Assembly: GCF_017916475.1 (NCBI RefSeq)
Contig: NZ_JAFMTB010000002.1
Location: 1 to 64,000, forward strand
Direction of reading: 5' to 3'
DNA length: 64,000 bases
Source of the DNA: Patulibacter sp. SYSU D01012
GTDB taxonomy: Bacteria > Actinomycetota > Thermoleophilia > Solirubrobacterales > Solirubrobacteraceae
Shown here: positions 36,060 through 43,633 of the stretch, in pieces
Layout of the letters: the number at the start of each line of letters is the position of its first letter
Position numbering within the stretch: position 1 is the first letter of the stretch
Position numbers and translations under genes: made by a program
The notes under the pieces: generated by a model
Told to the model about the DNA's origin: nothing
What the model saw: the letters and a program-made list of their open reading frames with translations, nothing else
The model's database searches: none

Positions 36060-36839
36060 GTGGCCGACGACGAGCGCACCGGACCCCCGCCGTCCGGCGA
36101 TGCCGTCCCCGTCGCCACGCCCGTGCGCGGCGGCCGGCCGCTGACGATCGGGCAGGTCTGCAAGCTCCTCGGGAGCGAGTTCCCCGACATCTCGATCTCG
36201 AAGATCCGCTACCTGGAGGAGCAGAAGCTCCTGACGCCGCGGCGCACCTCCGGCGGGTACCGGCTGTTCACGACCGAGGACGTCGAGCGGCTGCGCACGA
36301 TCCTGCGCCTGCAGCGCGACGAGTTCCTGCCCCTGCGCGTCATCCGTCAGGAGCTCGCCGCCGGGCGCGGACAGGACGCCCCGCGGGTCGGCGGCGCCCC
36401 GGAGCCCGACGGCGAGCCGGCGGCGCACCGCGCCGGCCCGATCACCCTGCGGGGCGGCGGCACCGCCGTCCACACCGTCGAGCAGCTGTGCGACGACACG
36501 CGCGCCACGCCGGCGCTCGTCAAGGAGCTGCGCGACTTCGGCGTGATCCAGGGCACGACCCGCGACGGCGCCATCGTCTTCGACGACGACGAGCGCGAGA
36601 TCGTGCGCGCCGCCGTCGAGCTGTCGCGCTACGGCGTCGGCGGGCGGCACCTGCGCGTCCTGCGCAGCTCGGCCGACCGGGAGGGCGCGCTGCTCGAGCA
36701 GCTGCTCGGTCCGGCGCTGCGCTCGCGCAGCCAGGAGCGGCGGACGGAGGCGGTCGAGGCGCTCGAGACGCTGGCCGCCACCACCATGCGGCTCAAGCAC
36801 CTGCTCCTCGTGCGCGACCTGCGACGCTTGGTGCCGTGA
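36060..36839 (+). CDS. MerR family transcriptional regulator
   Basis: The 259-residue protein has a MerR winged helix (about residues 28-100) with ISKIRYLEEQKLLTPRRTSG and GYRLFTTEDVERLRTI, then a Gly/Pro-rich linker and a helical C-terminal domain (residues 135-259) without cysteine metal sites. This is the form of the regulators that follow garA in mycobacteria (Rv1828 type), whose effector is not known to me. GTG 36060 starts 10 nt after the FHA gene. Its stop overlaps the apt start as GTGA. Confidence 0.82.
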   Translation: MADDERTGPPPSGDAVPVATPVRGGRPLTIGQVCKLLGSEFPDISISKIRYLEEQKLLTPRRTSGGYRLFTTEDVERLRTILRLQRDEFLPLRVIRQELAAGRGQDAPRVGGAPEPDGEPAAHRAGPITLRGGGTAVHTVEQLCDDTRATPALVKELRDFGVIQGTTRDGAIVFDDDEREIVRAAVELSRYGVGGRHLRVLRSSADREGALLEQLLGPALRSRSQERRTEAVEALETLAATTMRLKHLLLVRDLRRLVP

Positions 36840-37387
36840 GCACCGCACCGTCCTCGCCCGACGACGACTTCGACCTGCGCTCCTGCGTCGTCGACCTGCC
36901 GGACCACCCGGTCCCGGGCGTCACGTTCCGCGACATCACGCCGATCTTCGCCGACCCGCGGGCGCTGGCGGTGGCCGTCGACCGCATGGCGACCGCCACC
37001 CGGGACCTGGGCGTCCAGCAGGTGATCGGCGCGGAGGCGCGCGGGTTCCTGCTCGGCCCGGCGCTGGCGCGGGAGCTCGACGCCGGGTTCATCCTGGCCC
37101 GCAAGCCCGGGAAGCTGCCGCGGGACACCATCGCCGTCACCTACGACCTGGAGTACGGGCAGGACGAGCTGCAGGTGCACGCCGACCTGCTGGCTCCCGG
37201 AACGCGCGTGCTCGTCCACGACGACCTGCTGGCCACCGGCGGCACCGCGTCGGCGCTGTGCCGGCTCGTGGAGCGCCTGGGCGGCGAGGTCGTCGGCCTG
37301 TCGTTCATCGTCGAGCTGGCGTTCCTCAAGGGGCGCGACGCGCTCGCGCCACACGAGGTCCGCTCGCTCATCACGTACGAGGACTGA
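36836..37387 (+). CDS. apt: Adenine phosphoribosyltransferase
   Basis: Apt salvages adenine to AMP using PRPP. The 183-residue protein shows VPGVTFRDITPIF, VIGAEARGFLLGPALA, ARKPGKLPRDT and the PRPP motif VLVHDDLLATGGTASAL; these are the class I PRTase signatures with Apt-type FRDITP and RKPGKLP. The GTG start overlaps the MerR stop. The first ~15 residues are acidic and non-conserved. Confidence 0.93.
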   Translation: MSTAPSSPDDDFDLRSCVVDLPDHPVPGVTFRDITPIFADPRALAVAVDRMATATRDLGVQQVIGAEARGFLLGPALARELDAGFILARKPGKLPRDTIAVTYDLEYGQDELQVHADLLAPGTRVLVHDDLLATGGTASALCRLVERLGGEVVGLSFIVELAFLKGRDALAPHEVRSLITYED

Positions 37388-37390
37388 GCG

Positions 37391-37846
37391 GTGGGCGCGC
37401 GCGCCGACGCCGAGGCCGACCGCGTCCTGGACGCGACGCCGGAGCAGGTCTGGGCGCAGATCGCGGACGGGCGGCGCGTCGCGGCGTGGTGGCCGCTCGC
37501 CGAGCGGGCCGAGGACGTGCAGGGCGGCCGCTTCACCCTCGTCCTGCGGTCCAGTCGCGGCGTGCCGGTGCGGACGGACTGGCGCGTCGTCGTCTCGCGA
37601 CGGCCCGACCGCCAGCGGTGGGAGCAGGACCTGGCCGGCACGCCCTTCGCCGGCACCCTGCGGCGGTCCGCCGTCGAGCTGCGCCTGGAGCCGGCCGACG
37701 GCGGCCGGTGCCGCGTCACGGTGGCCGTCGAGCGCGAGATGACGCGCGGCGGCCTGGCGGCGCGGGTCTTCGGGCGCCGCGCCGCGCGGCGTCACGCCGG
37801 CGACGCCGCCGCGCGCCTGGCGCGGGCCGTCGCCGCCGCCGGCTAG
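37391..37846 (+). CDS. SRPBCC family protein
   Basis: A 151-residue protein with the START-like SRPBCC pattern: DATPEQVWAQIADGRRVAAWWP at the N-terminus, GGRFTLVLRSSRG, and a long C-terminal helix. These small lipid- or ligand-binding folds have diverse roles; none can be assigned. It follows apt by 3 nt (GTG start). Its TAG stop overlaps, within the palindrome CTAG, the stop of the convergent gene. Confidence 0.65.
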   Translation: MGARADAEADRVLDATPEQVWAQIADGRRVAAWWPLAERAEDVQGGRFTLVLRSSRGVPVRTDWRVVVSRRPDRQRWEQDLAGTPFAGTLRRSAVELRLEPADGGRCRVTVAVEREMTRGGLAARVFGRRAARRHAGDAAARLARAVAAAG

Positions 37847-39000
37847 CGCAGCTTGCCGGTCAACACGGTCGCGCCGGGCGTCTTCGGCGTGGCCGAGCCC
37901 TCGCGCGTGACCCGCACGCGGGTGAACTTGCGCGCGTCGACGATCGACGCCTTGTTCGTCCGCGGGTCGATCGCCGTGAAGGGGATGAAGAGCGCGGAGA
38001 TGCGACCGGAGGAGTCGATCGTGGCCGTGCTGCCGTCGCGTCCGTCGGCGAAGCGCCCGAGCAGGACCGGGTCCTGGCCGCCGCCGTCCATCCACACCGC
38101 GTACTGCCGCTTCGACGTCATCGCCGGGAAGCCCTGGGCCTGCAGGGCCAGGCCGGGGGTGCCGTCGACGACCTGCGGCTGCGAGACGCCCGCGACCTTC
38201 GCGTAGGCGCCCTCGGCCGTCGACGGTGGCGTGAAGTTGATCTGGCCGGGCAGGCCGGAGACGATCTGCTGCGCGACCGCGTCGGTCGCGTTCGTGGCGG
38301 TCGTCGCGGCCGGCGCCGCGGCGCGCGTGTCCCCGTCGTCGCCGCCGTCGAAGGCGCCGCTGATCCACAGCACCAGCGCGATCACGAGCACCGCGGCGAG
38401 GGCGCCGAGCCCGAGCGTGCGCGGCGACGCGCCGCGGAGCGTCGGGGGGCGGTCCCCGTCGCCGTCGCGGTCGAGGGCCGCGAAGGCCCGGCGGACGGCG
38501 CTCGCGCCGCGCGGAGCGGTGGCCTCGTCGGGGCCGTCGTCCGTCGCTTCCCCCTCGGGCGACGGCGCGTCCGAGAGCGCGGGCGCGCCGTCCGGGCCGC
38601 CGGCGTCGGCCTCGACGTCGGGTCCGGCCGGGGCCGCGGCCGGGGCGGGCCCGGCGGCCGGCGGCACCGGCACGGCGGGGCCGCCCAGCGGCGCCAGCTC
38701 GGCCGCGACGCGGGCGGCCCAGCCGCGGGCGGCGTCCCCGTCGCGCAGCAGCGCCTCGGCCGCCGCGGCGTCGGCTCCGGCCTGGCCGAGGAGCAGGTCG
38801 CCGATGCGGTCGCGGTCCTCCAGCTCCAGGCCGGGCACGTCGTCCGGCGCCAGGCCGTCCACCGCGTCGAGCGCGCGCTCGCGGACCTGCTCGGCCGGCA
38901 GGCCGAGGACGTCGGCGAGCGCGGAGTACGAGAGCCGGCGGCGCAGCACGAGCTGCAGGACCGCCTGCTGGTCCGGGTGGAGGGCCTGCAGCCGTGACAT
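37843..39000 (-). CDS. Membrane protein with sigma-4-like HTH and RskA-like external domain
   Basis: A 385-residue, bipartite protein. Residues 1-55 (LHPDQQAVLQLVLRRRLSYS then ALADVLGLPAEQVRERAL) look like a region-4-type helix-turn-helix of sigma-70 factors. A Pro/Ala/Asp-rich linker (about 100-190) leads to one membrane helix (LGALAAVLVIALVLWISGAF), and an outside domain of ~150 residues follows, with GFPAMTSKRQYAVWMDGGGQ and GRISALFIPFTAID, like the C-terminal domain of RskA-type anti-sigma-K factors. So a DNA- or polymerase-binding head is tethered to an envelope sensor. No zinc-binding ZAS motif is seen. A -10 TAGGCT lies 9 nt before the ATG. Confidence 0.6.
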   Translation of the reverse strand: MSRLQALHPDQQAVLQLVLRRRLSYSALADVLGLPAEQVRERALDAVDGLAPDDVPGLELEDRDRIGDLLLGQAGADAAAAEALLRDGDAARGWAARVAAELAPLGGPAVPVPPAAGPAPAAAPAGPDVEADAGGPDGAPALSDAPSPEGEATDDGPDEATAPRGASAVRRAFAALDRDGDGDRPPTLRGASPRTLGLGALAAVLVIALVLWISGAFDGGDDGDTRAAAPAATTATNATDAVAQQIVSGLPGQINFTPPSTAEGAYAKVAGVSQPQVVDGTPGLALQAQGFPAMTSKRQYAVWMDGGGQDPVLLGRFADGRDGSTATIDSSGRISALFIPFTAIDPRTNKASIVDARKFTRVRVTREGSATPKTPGATVLTGKLR

Positions 39001-39101
39001 CGGCGCGCAAGCCTACCGGGGGTCAGGTTGCGTCCGTGTAAGAGGCGGGGGCCGTCGCGGGCGGCGCACCGCCCGGCGGGCGGCGGTCGCGCGGACGGCC
39101 C

Positions 39102-39113
39102 TAGCATGCGCCC
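39102..39113 (+). promoter_or_regulatory. -10 element TAGCAT, leaderless start of the thioesterase
   Basis: TAGCAT (39102-39107) is followed by 6 nt and the ATG at 39114, without Shine-Dalgarno. A divergent TAGGCT (39015-39010, reverse) serves the HTH/RskA-like gene. Confidence 0.5.
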
Positions 39114-39515
39114 ATGGAGCTCCAGCCGCGCATCCCGCTCGACCGCACCCTCGACGGCCACCTCGGCCTCGTCTACGGCGACTCGGGCGACGGCTGGATC
39201 GAGGCGACGCTGCCGGTGGCCGACCACGTGCGTCAGCCCATGGGGCTCGTCCACGGCGGCGTGTACGCGGCCATCGCGGAGTCGCTGACCTCGTGGGCCA
39301 CGGCGACGGGCGTCCACGAGGACGGGATGGTCGCGCAGGGCCTGTCGAACAGCACGAACTTCCTCCGGCCCTGCCTGGAGGGCACGATCCACGCGCGGGC
39401 GGAGCGGCTGCACCGGGGGCGCACGACGTGGGTGTGGGACGTGCGCTGCGCCGACGACGAGGGGCGCGTCTGCGCGATCACCCGCATGGTGATCGCGGTG
39501 CGCCCCGCCGCGTGA
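39114..39515 (+). CDS. PaaI family hotdog thioesterase
   Basis: A 133-residue single hotdog domain. The signature GLVHGGVYAAIAESLTSWAT carries the conserved HGG and the catalytic acidic residue of the PaaI/YbgC-like helix, and GLSNSTNFLRPCLEGTIHARAE, quoted in part as NSTNFLRPCLEG, is the second strand motif. It should hydrolyse acyl- or aryl-CoA thioesters. The ATG start is fixed by the -10 element. Monocistronic. Confidence 0.85.
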   Translation: MELQPRIPLDRTLDGHLGLVYGDSGDGWIEATLPVADHVRQPMGLVHGGVYAAIAESLTSWATATGVHEDGMVAQGLSNSTNFLRPCLEGTIHARAERLHRGRTTWVWDVRCADDEGRVCAITRMVIAVRPAA

Positions 39516-39537
39516 GCGGCCCGCGCGGCCGGCGCGC

Positions 39538-40692
39538 TCACCAGGCGCGGCGGTAGAGCTCCTCGATCTCCTCCGCCGTGGGCACCACCGGGTTGCGCTC
39601 CGGGCTGCCGGAGTCCAGGGCGTCCCGGGCCATCTTCGGAAGGGCGGCCTCGAAGCGCTCGCGGTCCATGCCGCGCAGGTCGCGCAGCCGCGGGATCTCG
39701 AGCCGCGCGTTCAGGCCCTCGAGGGCGTCGAGCAGCGCCGCGCCGGCCGCCTCGTCCGACGCGCCGCCAGCGGCGACGCCGAGCAGCCGCGCCACGTCGG
39801 CGTACCGCGCGGGGGCGCCCGGCAGCGAGTAGGCCGTGACGGTGGGGAGGAGGACGGCGTTCGAGAGCCCGTGCGGAACGTGGAAGAGCGCGCCGAGCGG
39901 CCGGCTCATCCCGTGCACGAGGCAGACGGAGCTGTTCGAGAAGGCGGCGCCGCCCTCGTATGCGGCGCGGGCCATGCCCGCCCGCGCGTCCAGGTCGCGG
40001 CCGTCGCGCCATGCGGCCTCGAGGTGCGCGCCGCAGAGCGCGACGCACGAGCCCGCCAGCTCGTCGGTCTCCGGGGTCGCACGGCGCGAGACGTACGCCT
40101 CGATCCCGTGCGTGAGCGTGTCCACGCCGACGTGCGCGGTCAGCGCCGGGGGCATCGTCGCGGACAGCTCGACGTCCACGAGCGCCACGGCCGGGACCAG
40201 GCGGTCGTCGAGCAGCATCATCTTCGTGTCCGTCGCCGTGTCCGTGATGACCACGACGCGGGTGGCCTCGCTGCCCGTGCCCGCCGTCGTGGGCAGGGCG
40301 ACGACCGGCAGGCCGGCGCCGGAGAGCCGGCCGTAGCCCTGCCGGTCGCGGAGGGGGCCGGGGTTGGCGCCGCGCACGGCGATCGCCTTCGCGGCGTCCA
40401 GGACGCTGCCGCCGCCGACCGCCACGACGACGTCGGCCTCGTGCGCCACCAGGCGCGCGCGGCCCTCGTCGACCGTCGCGTCGGACGGGTCGGGCTCCAC
40501 CTCGTCGAAGACCTCGACGGCGAAGCCGCCGTCGCGCAGCAGGCCCGCGACCTCGTCGGCCACGCCGGCGGCGCGGAGGTGCGCGTCCGTCACCAGGAGC
40601 GCCCGGGCGGCGTCGAGCCGCGCCGCCTCCTCGGCCACGCGCCGGCGGGCGCCGGGCTCGATCCACGTCGACCGGGGGAGGACCAGAGGCAT
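39538..40692 (-). CDS. Iron-containing alcohol dehydrogenase
   Basis: The 384-residue protein is a group III (Fe-ADH) enzyme: NAD-binding GGGSVLDAAKAIA, PTTAGTGSEATRV, the metal-site Asp in DVELSATMPPALTAHVGVDT, and the His ligands in HGMSRPLGALFHVPHGLSNA (three His). It reduces or oxidises small alcohols/aldehydes; homologues include 1,3-propanediol, lactaldehyde and butanol dehydrogenases, so the substrate is open. It ends 22 nt from the convergent thioesterase and starts with a leaderless promoter. Confidence 0.85.
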   Translation of the reverse strand: MPLVLPRSTWIEPGARRRVAEEAARLDAARALLVTDAHLRAAGVADEVAGLLRDGGFAVEVFDEVEPDPSDATVDEGRARLVAHEADVVVAVGGGSVLDAAKAIAVRGANPGPLRDRQGYGRLSGAGLPVVALPTTAGTGSEATRVVVITDTATDTKMMLLDDRLVPAVALVDVELSATMPPALTAHVGVDTLTHGIEAYVSRRATPETDELAGSCVALCGAHLEAAWRDGRDLDARAGMARAAYEGGAAFSNSSVCLVHGMSRPLGALFHVPHGLSNAVLLPTVTAYSLPGAPARYADVARLLGVAAGGASDEAAGAALLDALEGLNARLEIPRLRDLRGMDRERFEAALPKMARDALDSGSPERNPVVPTAEEIEELYRRAW

Positions 40693-40704
40693 GGGGCGAC
40701 GCTA
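40693..40704 (-). promoter_or_regulatory. -10 element TAGCGT, leaderless start of the Fe-ADH
   Basis: On the reverse strand TAGCGT (40704-40699) ends 6 nt before the ATG at 40692; no Shine-Dalgarno sequence. Confidence 0.5.
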
Positions 40705-40813
40705 TCGCGCCGGCCGCCGGCCGCCGCACGGGTGGGGTCGGCGCGGCGGCCGGGGGCGCGCCGGGCGGCGTCGTCCGTCCGTCGAGCGCGCGCCCCCCGC
40801 GGGCGATGGCGCG

Positions 40814-40842
40814 TTGGCGCTGGCCTGGCGTCGCGGTACTCT
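40814..40842 (+). promoter_or_regulatory. Promoter of the ECF sigma gene
   Basis: TTGGCG (40814-40819) and TACTCT (40837-40842) are separated by 17 bp, a good housekeeping-type promoter. It would leave a leader of about 37 nt to the ATG at 40887. Confidence 0.55.
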
Positions 40843-40886
40843 GTGCGGGCGGCCCGCTCCGGCGTGGCGCACACTGGACCCCGCCC

Positions 40887-41453
40887 ATGGATCTCCGCGA
40901 CCCCGACTCGTTCGCCCGCGCGTACGCCGAGCACGCGCCCGCCGCCGCCACGGCCGCGGCGGCGATCCTCGCTCCGGCCGGGCGTCGGGCCGACGTGGAG
41001 GACGTCGTGCACGACGTCTTCGTCCGCGTCTGGCGCGATCCGAAGGGCTTCGACCCCGCGCGGGGGCCGTTCGGCGCCTACGTGCGGATGGTCGCCCGCT
41101 CGCGCGCGCTCGACCTGCTGCGCTCGGGGCAGGCGGCGGGCCGCGCGACGGAGCGGCTGGCGACCGCCCCGCTGCCCGCGTCGGCCGACGTCGTCGTCAG
41201 CGAGGCGGAGCGCCGCGAGGCGCGCCGGGCGCTGCTGCGGGCGATGGCGGCGCTGCCGCAGCCGCAGCGCGAGGCGATCGCGCTCGCGTGCTGGGGCGAC
41301 CTGACCGCGAGCGAGATCGCGGACCGGGCGGGGCTGCCGCTCGGCACCGTCAAGGGTCGCCTGCGGCTCGGCCTGGCCCGCATGCGCGCCGAGCTCGAGA
41401 GCTCCGAGATGGCCGCCGCGACCCTCCTGACGATGATCTCGCAGCTGCTCTGA
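40887..41453 (+). CDS. ECF-type RNA polymerase sigma factor
   Basis: The 188-residue protein has region 2 (DVEDVVHDVFVRVWRDPKGF, then YVRMVARSRALDLLRS) and region 4 (LPQPQREAIALACWGDLTAS, EIADRAGLPLGTVKGRLRLGLARMR in part). No anti-sigma gene is adjacent, which is unusual for ECF factors; the nearest RskA-like protein is 1.9 kb upstream at 37843-39000 on the other strand. The last ~15 residues (MAAATLLTMISQLL) are hydrophobic. ATG 40887 is chosen because it follows a good promoter and begins the conserved region; an in-frame ATG at 40806 lies before the promoter. Confidence 0.85.
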   Translation: MDLRDPDSFARAYAEHAPAAATAAAAILAPAGRRADVEDVVHDVFVRVWRDPKGFDPARGPFGAYVRMVARSRALDLLRSGQAAGRATERLATAPLPASADVVVSEAERREARRALLRAMAALPQPQREAIALACWGDLTASEIADRAGLPLGTVKGRLRLGLARMRAELESSEMAAATLLTMISQLL

Positions 41454-41487
41454 GCCCCTCGGCGCCGGGGGTTTCGCGCCTATGTGC

Positions 41488-41530
41488 GGGGTCGCACGGA
41501 CGCTGCCCGTGCGATCCCCGTATCGTTTTG
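41488..41530 (+). terminator. Terminator of the ECF sigma gene
   Basis: A 12-bp stem with one G-U pair (arms 41488-41499 and 41507-41518; core TCGCACGG / CCGTGCGA, 7-nt loop) is followed by CGTATCGTTTTG, a weak U-tract. It ends just before the riboswitch, so the RlpA-like gene has to have its own promoter; TATCGT (41521-41526) is a candidate -10. Confidence 0.6.
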
Positions 41531-41540
41531 GGACCTTCAT

Positions 41541-41722
41541 GACGCCGAGTCGGCACGCCCCTGCGCGTGCCGAGCGGGGGACCCACCGCCGGACCCACGC
41601 GCCCCACCGGGCGCTCCGGCAGGGGCGAATCGGGCGCTGAGCCGCCCGTAGCGGTCGCCGCCACGCGCACAGGACGTGCGCGGGCGCCGGTCGCGAGCCC
41701 GTCAGCTAACTCCGTAGGCGTC
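41541..41722 (+). ncRNA. c-di-AMP riboswitch (ydaO/yuaA class)
   Basis: The strand contains the class hallmarks in order: P1 GACGCC (41541-41546) pairing with GGCGTC (41717-41722); a hairpin CGGCACGC / GCGTGCCG; GAGCGGGGGACCCA at 41572-41585; GGGGCGAATC at 41622-41631; GTAGCGGTCG; and the 3' block GTCAGCTAACTCCGTAGGCG (41701-41720), which closely matches the B. subtilis ydaO end (CAGCTAAC..CGTAAGCG). The Shine-Dalgarno GAGGAG lies 6 nt past P1. In other actinobacteria this class controls cell-wall hydrolases such as rpfA and NlpC/P60 genes and turns expression off when c-di-AMP is high. Confidence 0.9.
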
Positions 41723-41740
41723 CGGACGAGGAGACACCCC

Positions 41741-42463
41741 TTGAACCGTGACGTGTTCGTCACGCCGACCCGTGCCGCCCTGGCGGCCGGGGCGGTGCTG
41801 GCCACCATCGCCACCACCCCCGTCACCGCCGGCGCCGCCGGCGGCGGCACCACCCCGGCCGCCGCCACGGCGGCCCCCGTCGCGGCCCCGGCGCCGACCG
41901 CCGCCCGCAAGCCCGCCTTCCGCGTCGCCACGGAGCGCGGCAGCGGCCTCGTCGGCCGCACCGCCGTCTACGCCGGCCGCGTCGCCCACGCGACGCAGGG
42001 CCAGCGGGTGCGCCTGGAGCTGCGCAGCGGCGGGCGCTGGCGCGTCGCCGACCGCGACGCCGTCGGCGCGCGCGGCCGCTTCCGCGTGACGACGAAGATC
42101 GCGCGCGTCGGCGACCGCGCCGCCCGCCTGCGCATCGTGGGCCGCGCGTCCGTCTCGCCCGGCGCCGTCGAGCGCGTGCGCCGCGTGCACGGGTTCCGCC
42201 GCGCGTTCGCCTCGTACTACGGCCCCGGCCTGTACGGCGGCGCGCTGGCCTGCGGCGGGCGCCTGACGCCCGGCACGATCGGCGTCGCGCACAAGTCGCT
42301 GCCGTGCGGCACGAAGCTGACGCTGCGCCTGGGCGGCCGCCAGGTCGCCGCCCGCGTCGTCGACCGCGGCCCGTACGTCGGCGGCCGCGAGTTCGACCTG
42401 ACCGCCGCGACGAAGGCCCGCCTGGGCTTCGGCACGACGGGCAACATCCTCGTCGACCGGTAG
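41741..42463 (+). CDS. Exported RlpA-like double-psi beta-barrel protein
   Basis: The 240-residue product has a signal-like N-terminus (hydrophobic ALAAGAVLATIATTPVTAGA), an Ala/Pro-rich linker, a beta-rich middle domain (residues ~65-150, RVRLELRSGGRWRVADRDAV) and a C-terminal RlpA-type domain: ASYYGPGLYGGALACGGRLT, GVAHKSLPCGTKLTLRLGGR, VVDRGPYVGGREFDLTAATK. This is the lytic-transglycosylase/expansin-like fold with the conserved Asp of DRGPY. A cell-wall role fits the c-di-AMP riboswitch upstream. The start is TTG 41741, 8 nt after GAGGAG; an in-frame ATG at 41567 lies inside the riboswitch and is rejected. Confidence 0.85.
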   Translation: MNRDVFVTPTRAALAAGAVLATIATTPVTAGAAGGGTTPAAATAAPVAAPAPTAARKPAFRVATERGSGLVGRTAVYAGRVAHATQGQRVRLELRSGGRWRVADRDAVGARGRFRVTTKIARVGDRAARLRIVGRASVSPGAVERVRRVHGFRRAFASYYGPGLYGGALACGGRLTPGTIGVAHKSLPCGTKLTLRLGGRQVAARVVDRGPYVGGREFDLTAATKARLGFGTTGNILVDR

Positions 42464-42527
42464 GCCTTCGCCGCGCGCCCCGCGGGACGGCGCGGCCGGC
42501 GCCGGCCCGCCCCGCCGGGCGCTGGCG

Positions 42528-42539
42528 TACCCTGCGTCT
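42528..42539 (+). promoter_or_regulatory. -10 element TACCCT, leaderless start of dinB
   Basis: TACCCT (42528-42533) ends 6 nt before the GTG at 42540. No LexA-type (SOS) box was noticed around it. Confidence 0.55.
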
Positions 42540-43622
42540 GTGCCCCAGGAGGGAACACCCGTTCGGTGCATCGGCCACCTCGACATGGACGCGTTCTTCG
42601 CCTCCGTCGAGCTGCTCCGGCGCCCCGAGCTGCGCGGCAAGCCGGTGATCGTGGCCCACGACGGCCCGCGCTCGGTCGTCACCACCGCCACGTACGAGGC
42701 GCGGACGTACGGCGTCGGCTCCGCGATGCCCCTCTCGACGGCGCGCCGCCGCTGCCCCGAGGCGATCGTCGTCCCGCCCGACCGCGACGCGTACACCGAG
42801 GCCTCGGCCCACGTGATGTCGATCATCCGCGACGAGGTCGACGTCGTGGAGCAGATGAGCCTGGACGAGGCGTACGTCGACCTCTCCGACCTGGCGATGC
42901 CCAAGAGCGCGATGCGCCGGCTGCAGCGCCGCGTCCTGGCCGAGACGAAGCTCCACGTCTCCGTGGGCATCGGCCCGAACAAGCTCGTGGCCAAGCTCGC
43001 GTCCGACGCGGAGAAGCCGCGCGGGTTCTGCGTCCTGGACCGTCGTGCCGCCTGGCGGCGCTGGGCGGACGCCTCGCCGGGGATCCTCGGCGGCGTGGGA
43101 CCGAAGACGACGGACGACCTGGCCCAGCGCGGCATCGCGACGATCCGCGCCCTGGCGGCCGTCCCCGAGGAGGAGCTCGCCGCGTGGTACGGCCCGCGCA
43201 CCGGGCCGTGGCTGTGGCGCCGCTGCCGGTTCGACGACGACGCGCCCGTCGTGCCGGTGCGCGAGCCGGTGTCGGAGAGCCGCGAGACGACGTTCTCCAT
43301 CGACCTGGACGACCGCGACGAGCAGGAGGCCGAGCTGCGGCGCCTGGCCCTCGGGCTGTTCGAGGCGCTCGAGCGGCAGGGGCGCCGCGGCCGCACCGTG
43401 GGGATCAAGGTGCGGCTGAAGGACTTCACCACGATCACGCGGTCGCGCACCTTCGCGACGCCGGTCGACGACGAGGAGGCGCTCGCCGACGCCGCGGTGG
43501 GCATGCTGCGCGAGTACGACCCGGCGCAGGCCGTCCGGCTGCTCGGCGTGCGCATGGCGTCGCTCGAGCTGCTCGACGGCCCCGGGGTGCAGCTCGCGCT
43601 GCCGCTCGACCACGCCTGCTAG
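42540..43622 (+). CDS. dinB: DNA polymerase IV (Y family)
   Basis: A translesion polymerase of 360 residues. Motifs are IGHLDMDAFFASVELL with the first catalytic Asp, VTTATYEARTYGVGSAMPL (steric-gate region), MSLDEAYVDLSD with the second acidic pair, SVGIGPNKLVAKLASDAEKP, and the HhH thumb GVGPKTTDDLAQRGI. The C-terminus (LGVRMASLELLDGPGVQLAL, then PLDHAC) has only a degenerate beta-clamp peptide, if any. The GTG start is set by the -10 element 6 nt upstream. Two further genes follow at 12 nt and then with overlap. Confidence 0.93.
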   Translation: MPQEGTPVRCIGHLDMDAFFASVELLRRPELRGKPVIVAHDGPRSVVTTATYEARTYGVGSAMPLSTARRRCPEAIVVPPDRDAYTEASAHVMSIIRDEVDVVEQMSLDEAYVDLSDLAMPKSAMRRLQRRVLAETKLHVSVGIGPNKLVAKLASDAEKPRGFCVLDRRAAWRRWADASPGILGGVGPKTTDDLAQRGIATIRALAAVPEEELAAWYGPRTGPWLWRRCRFDDDAPVVPVREPVSESRETTFSIDLDDRDEQEAELRRLALGLFEALERQGRRGRTVGIKVRLKDFTTITRSRTFATPVDDEEALADAAVGMLREYDPAQAVRLLGVRMASLELLDGPGVQLALPLDHAC

Positions 43623-43633
43623 GACTGGGGGCG

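Noticed and set aside
41567-41740. In-frame ATG upstream of the RlpA-like gene, giving a 58-residue longer protein
   Set aside because: These bases form the c-di-AMP riboswitch aptamer; the encoded stretch has no signal peptide, while TTG 41741 has a proper ribosome site and directly precedes the signal sequence.
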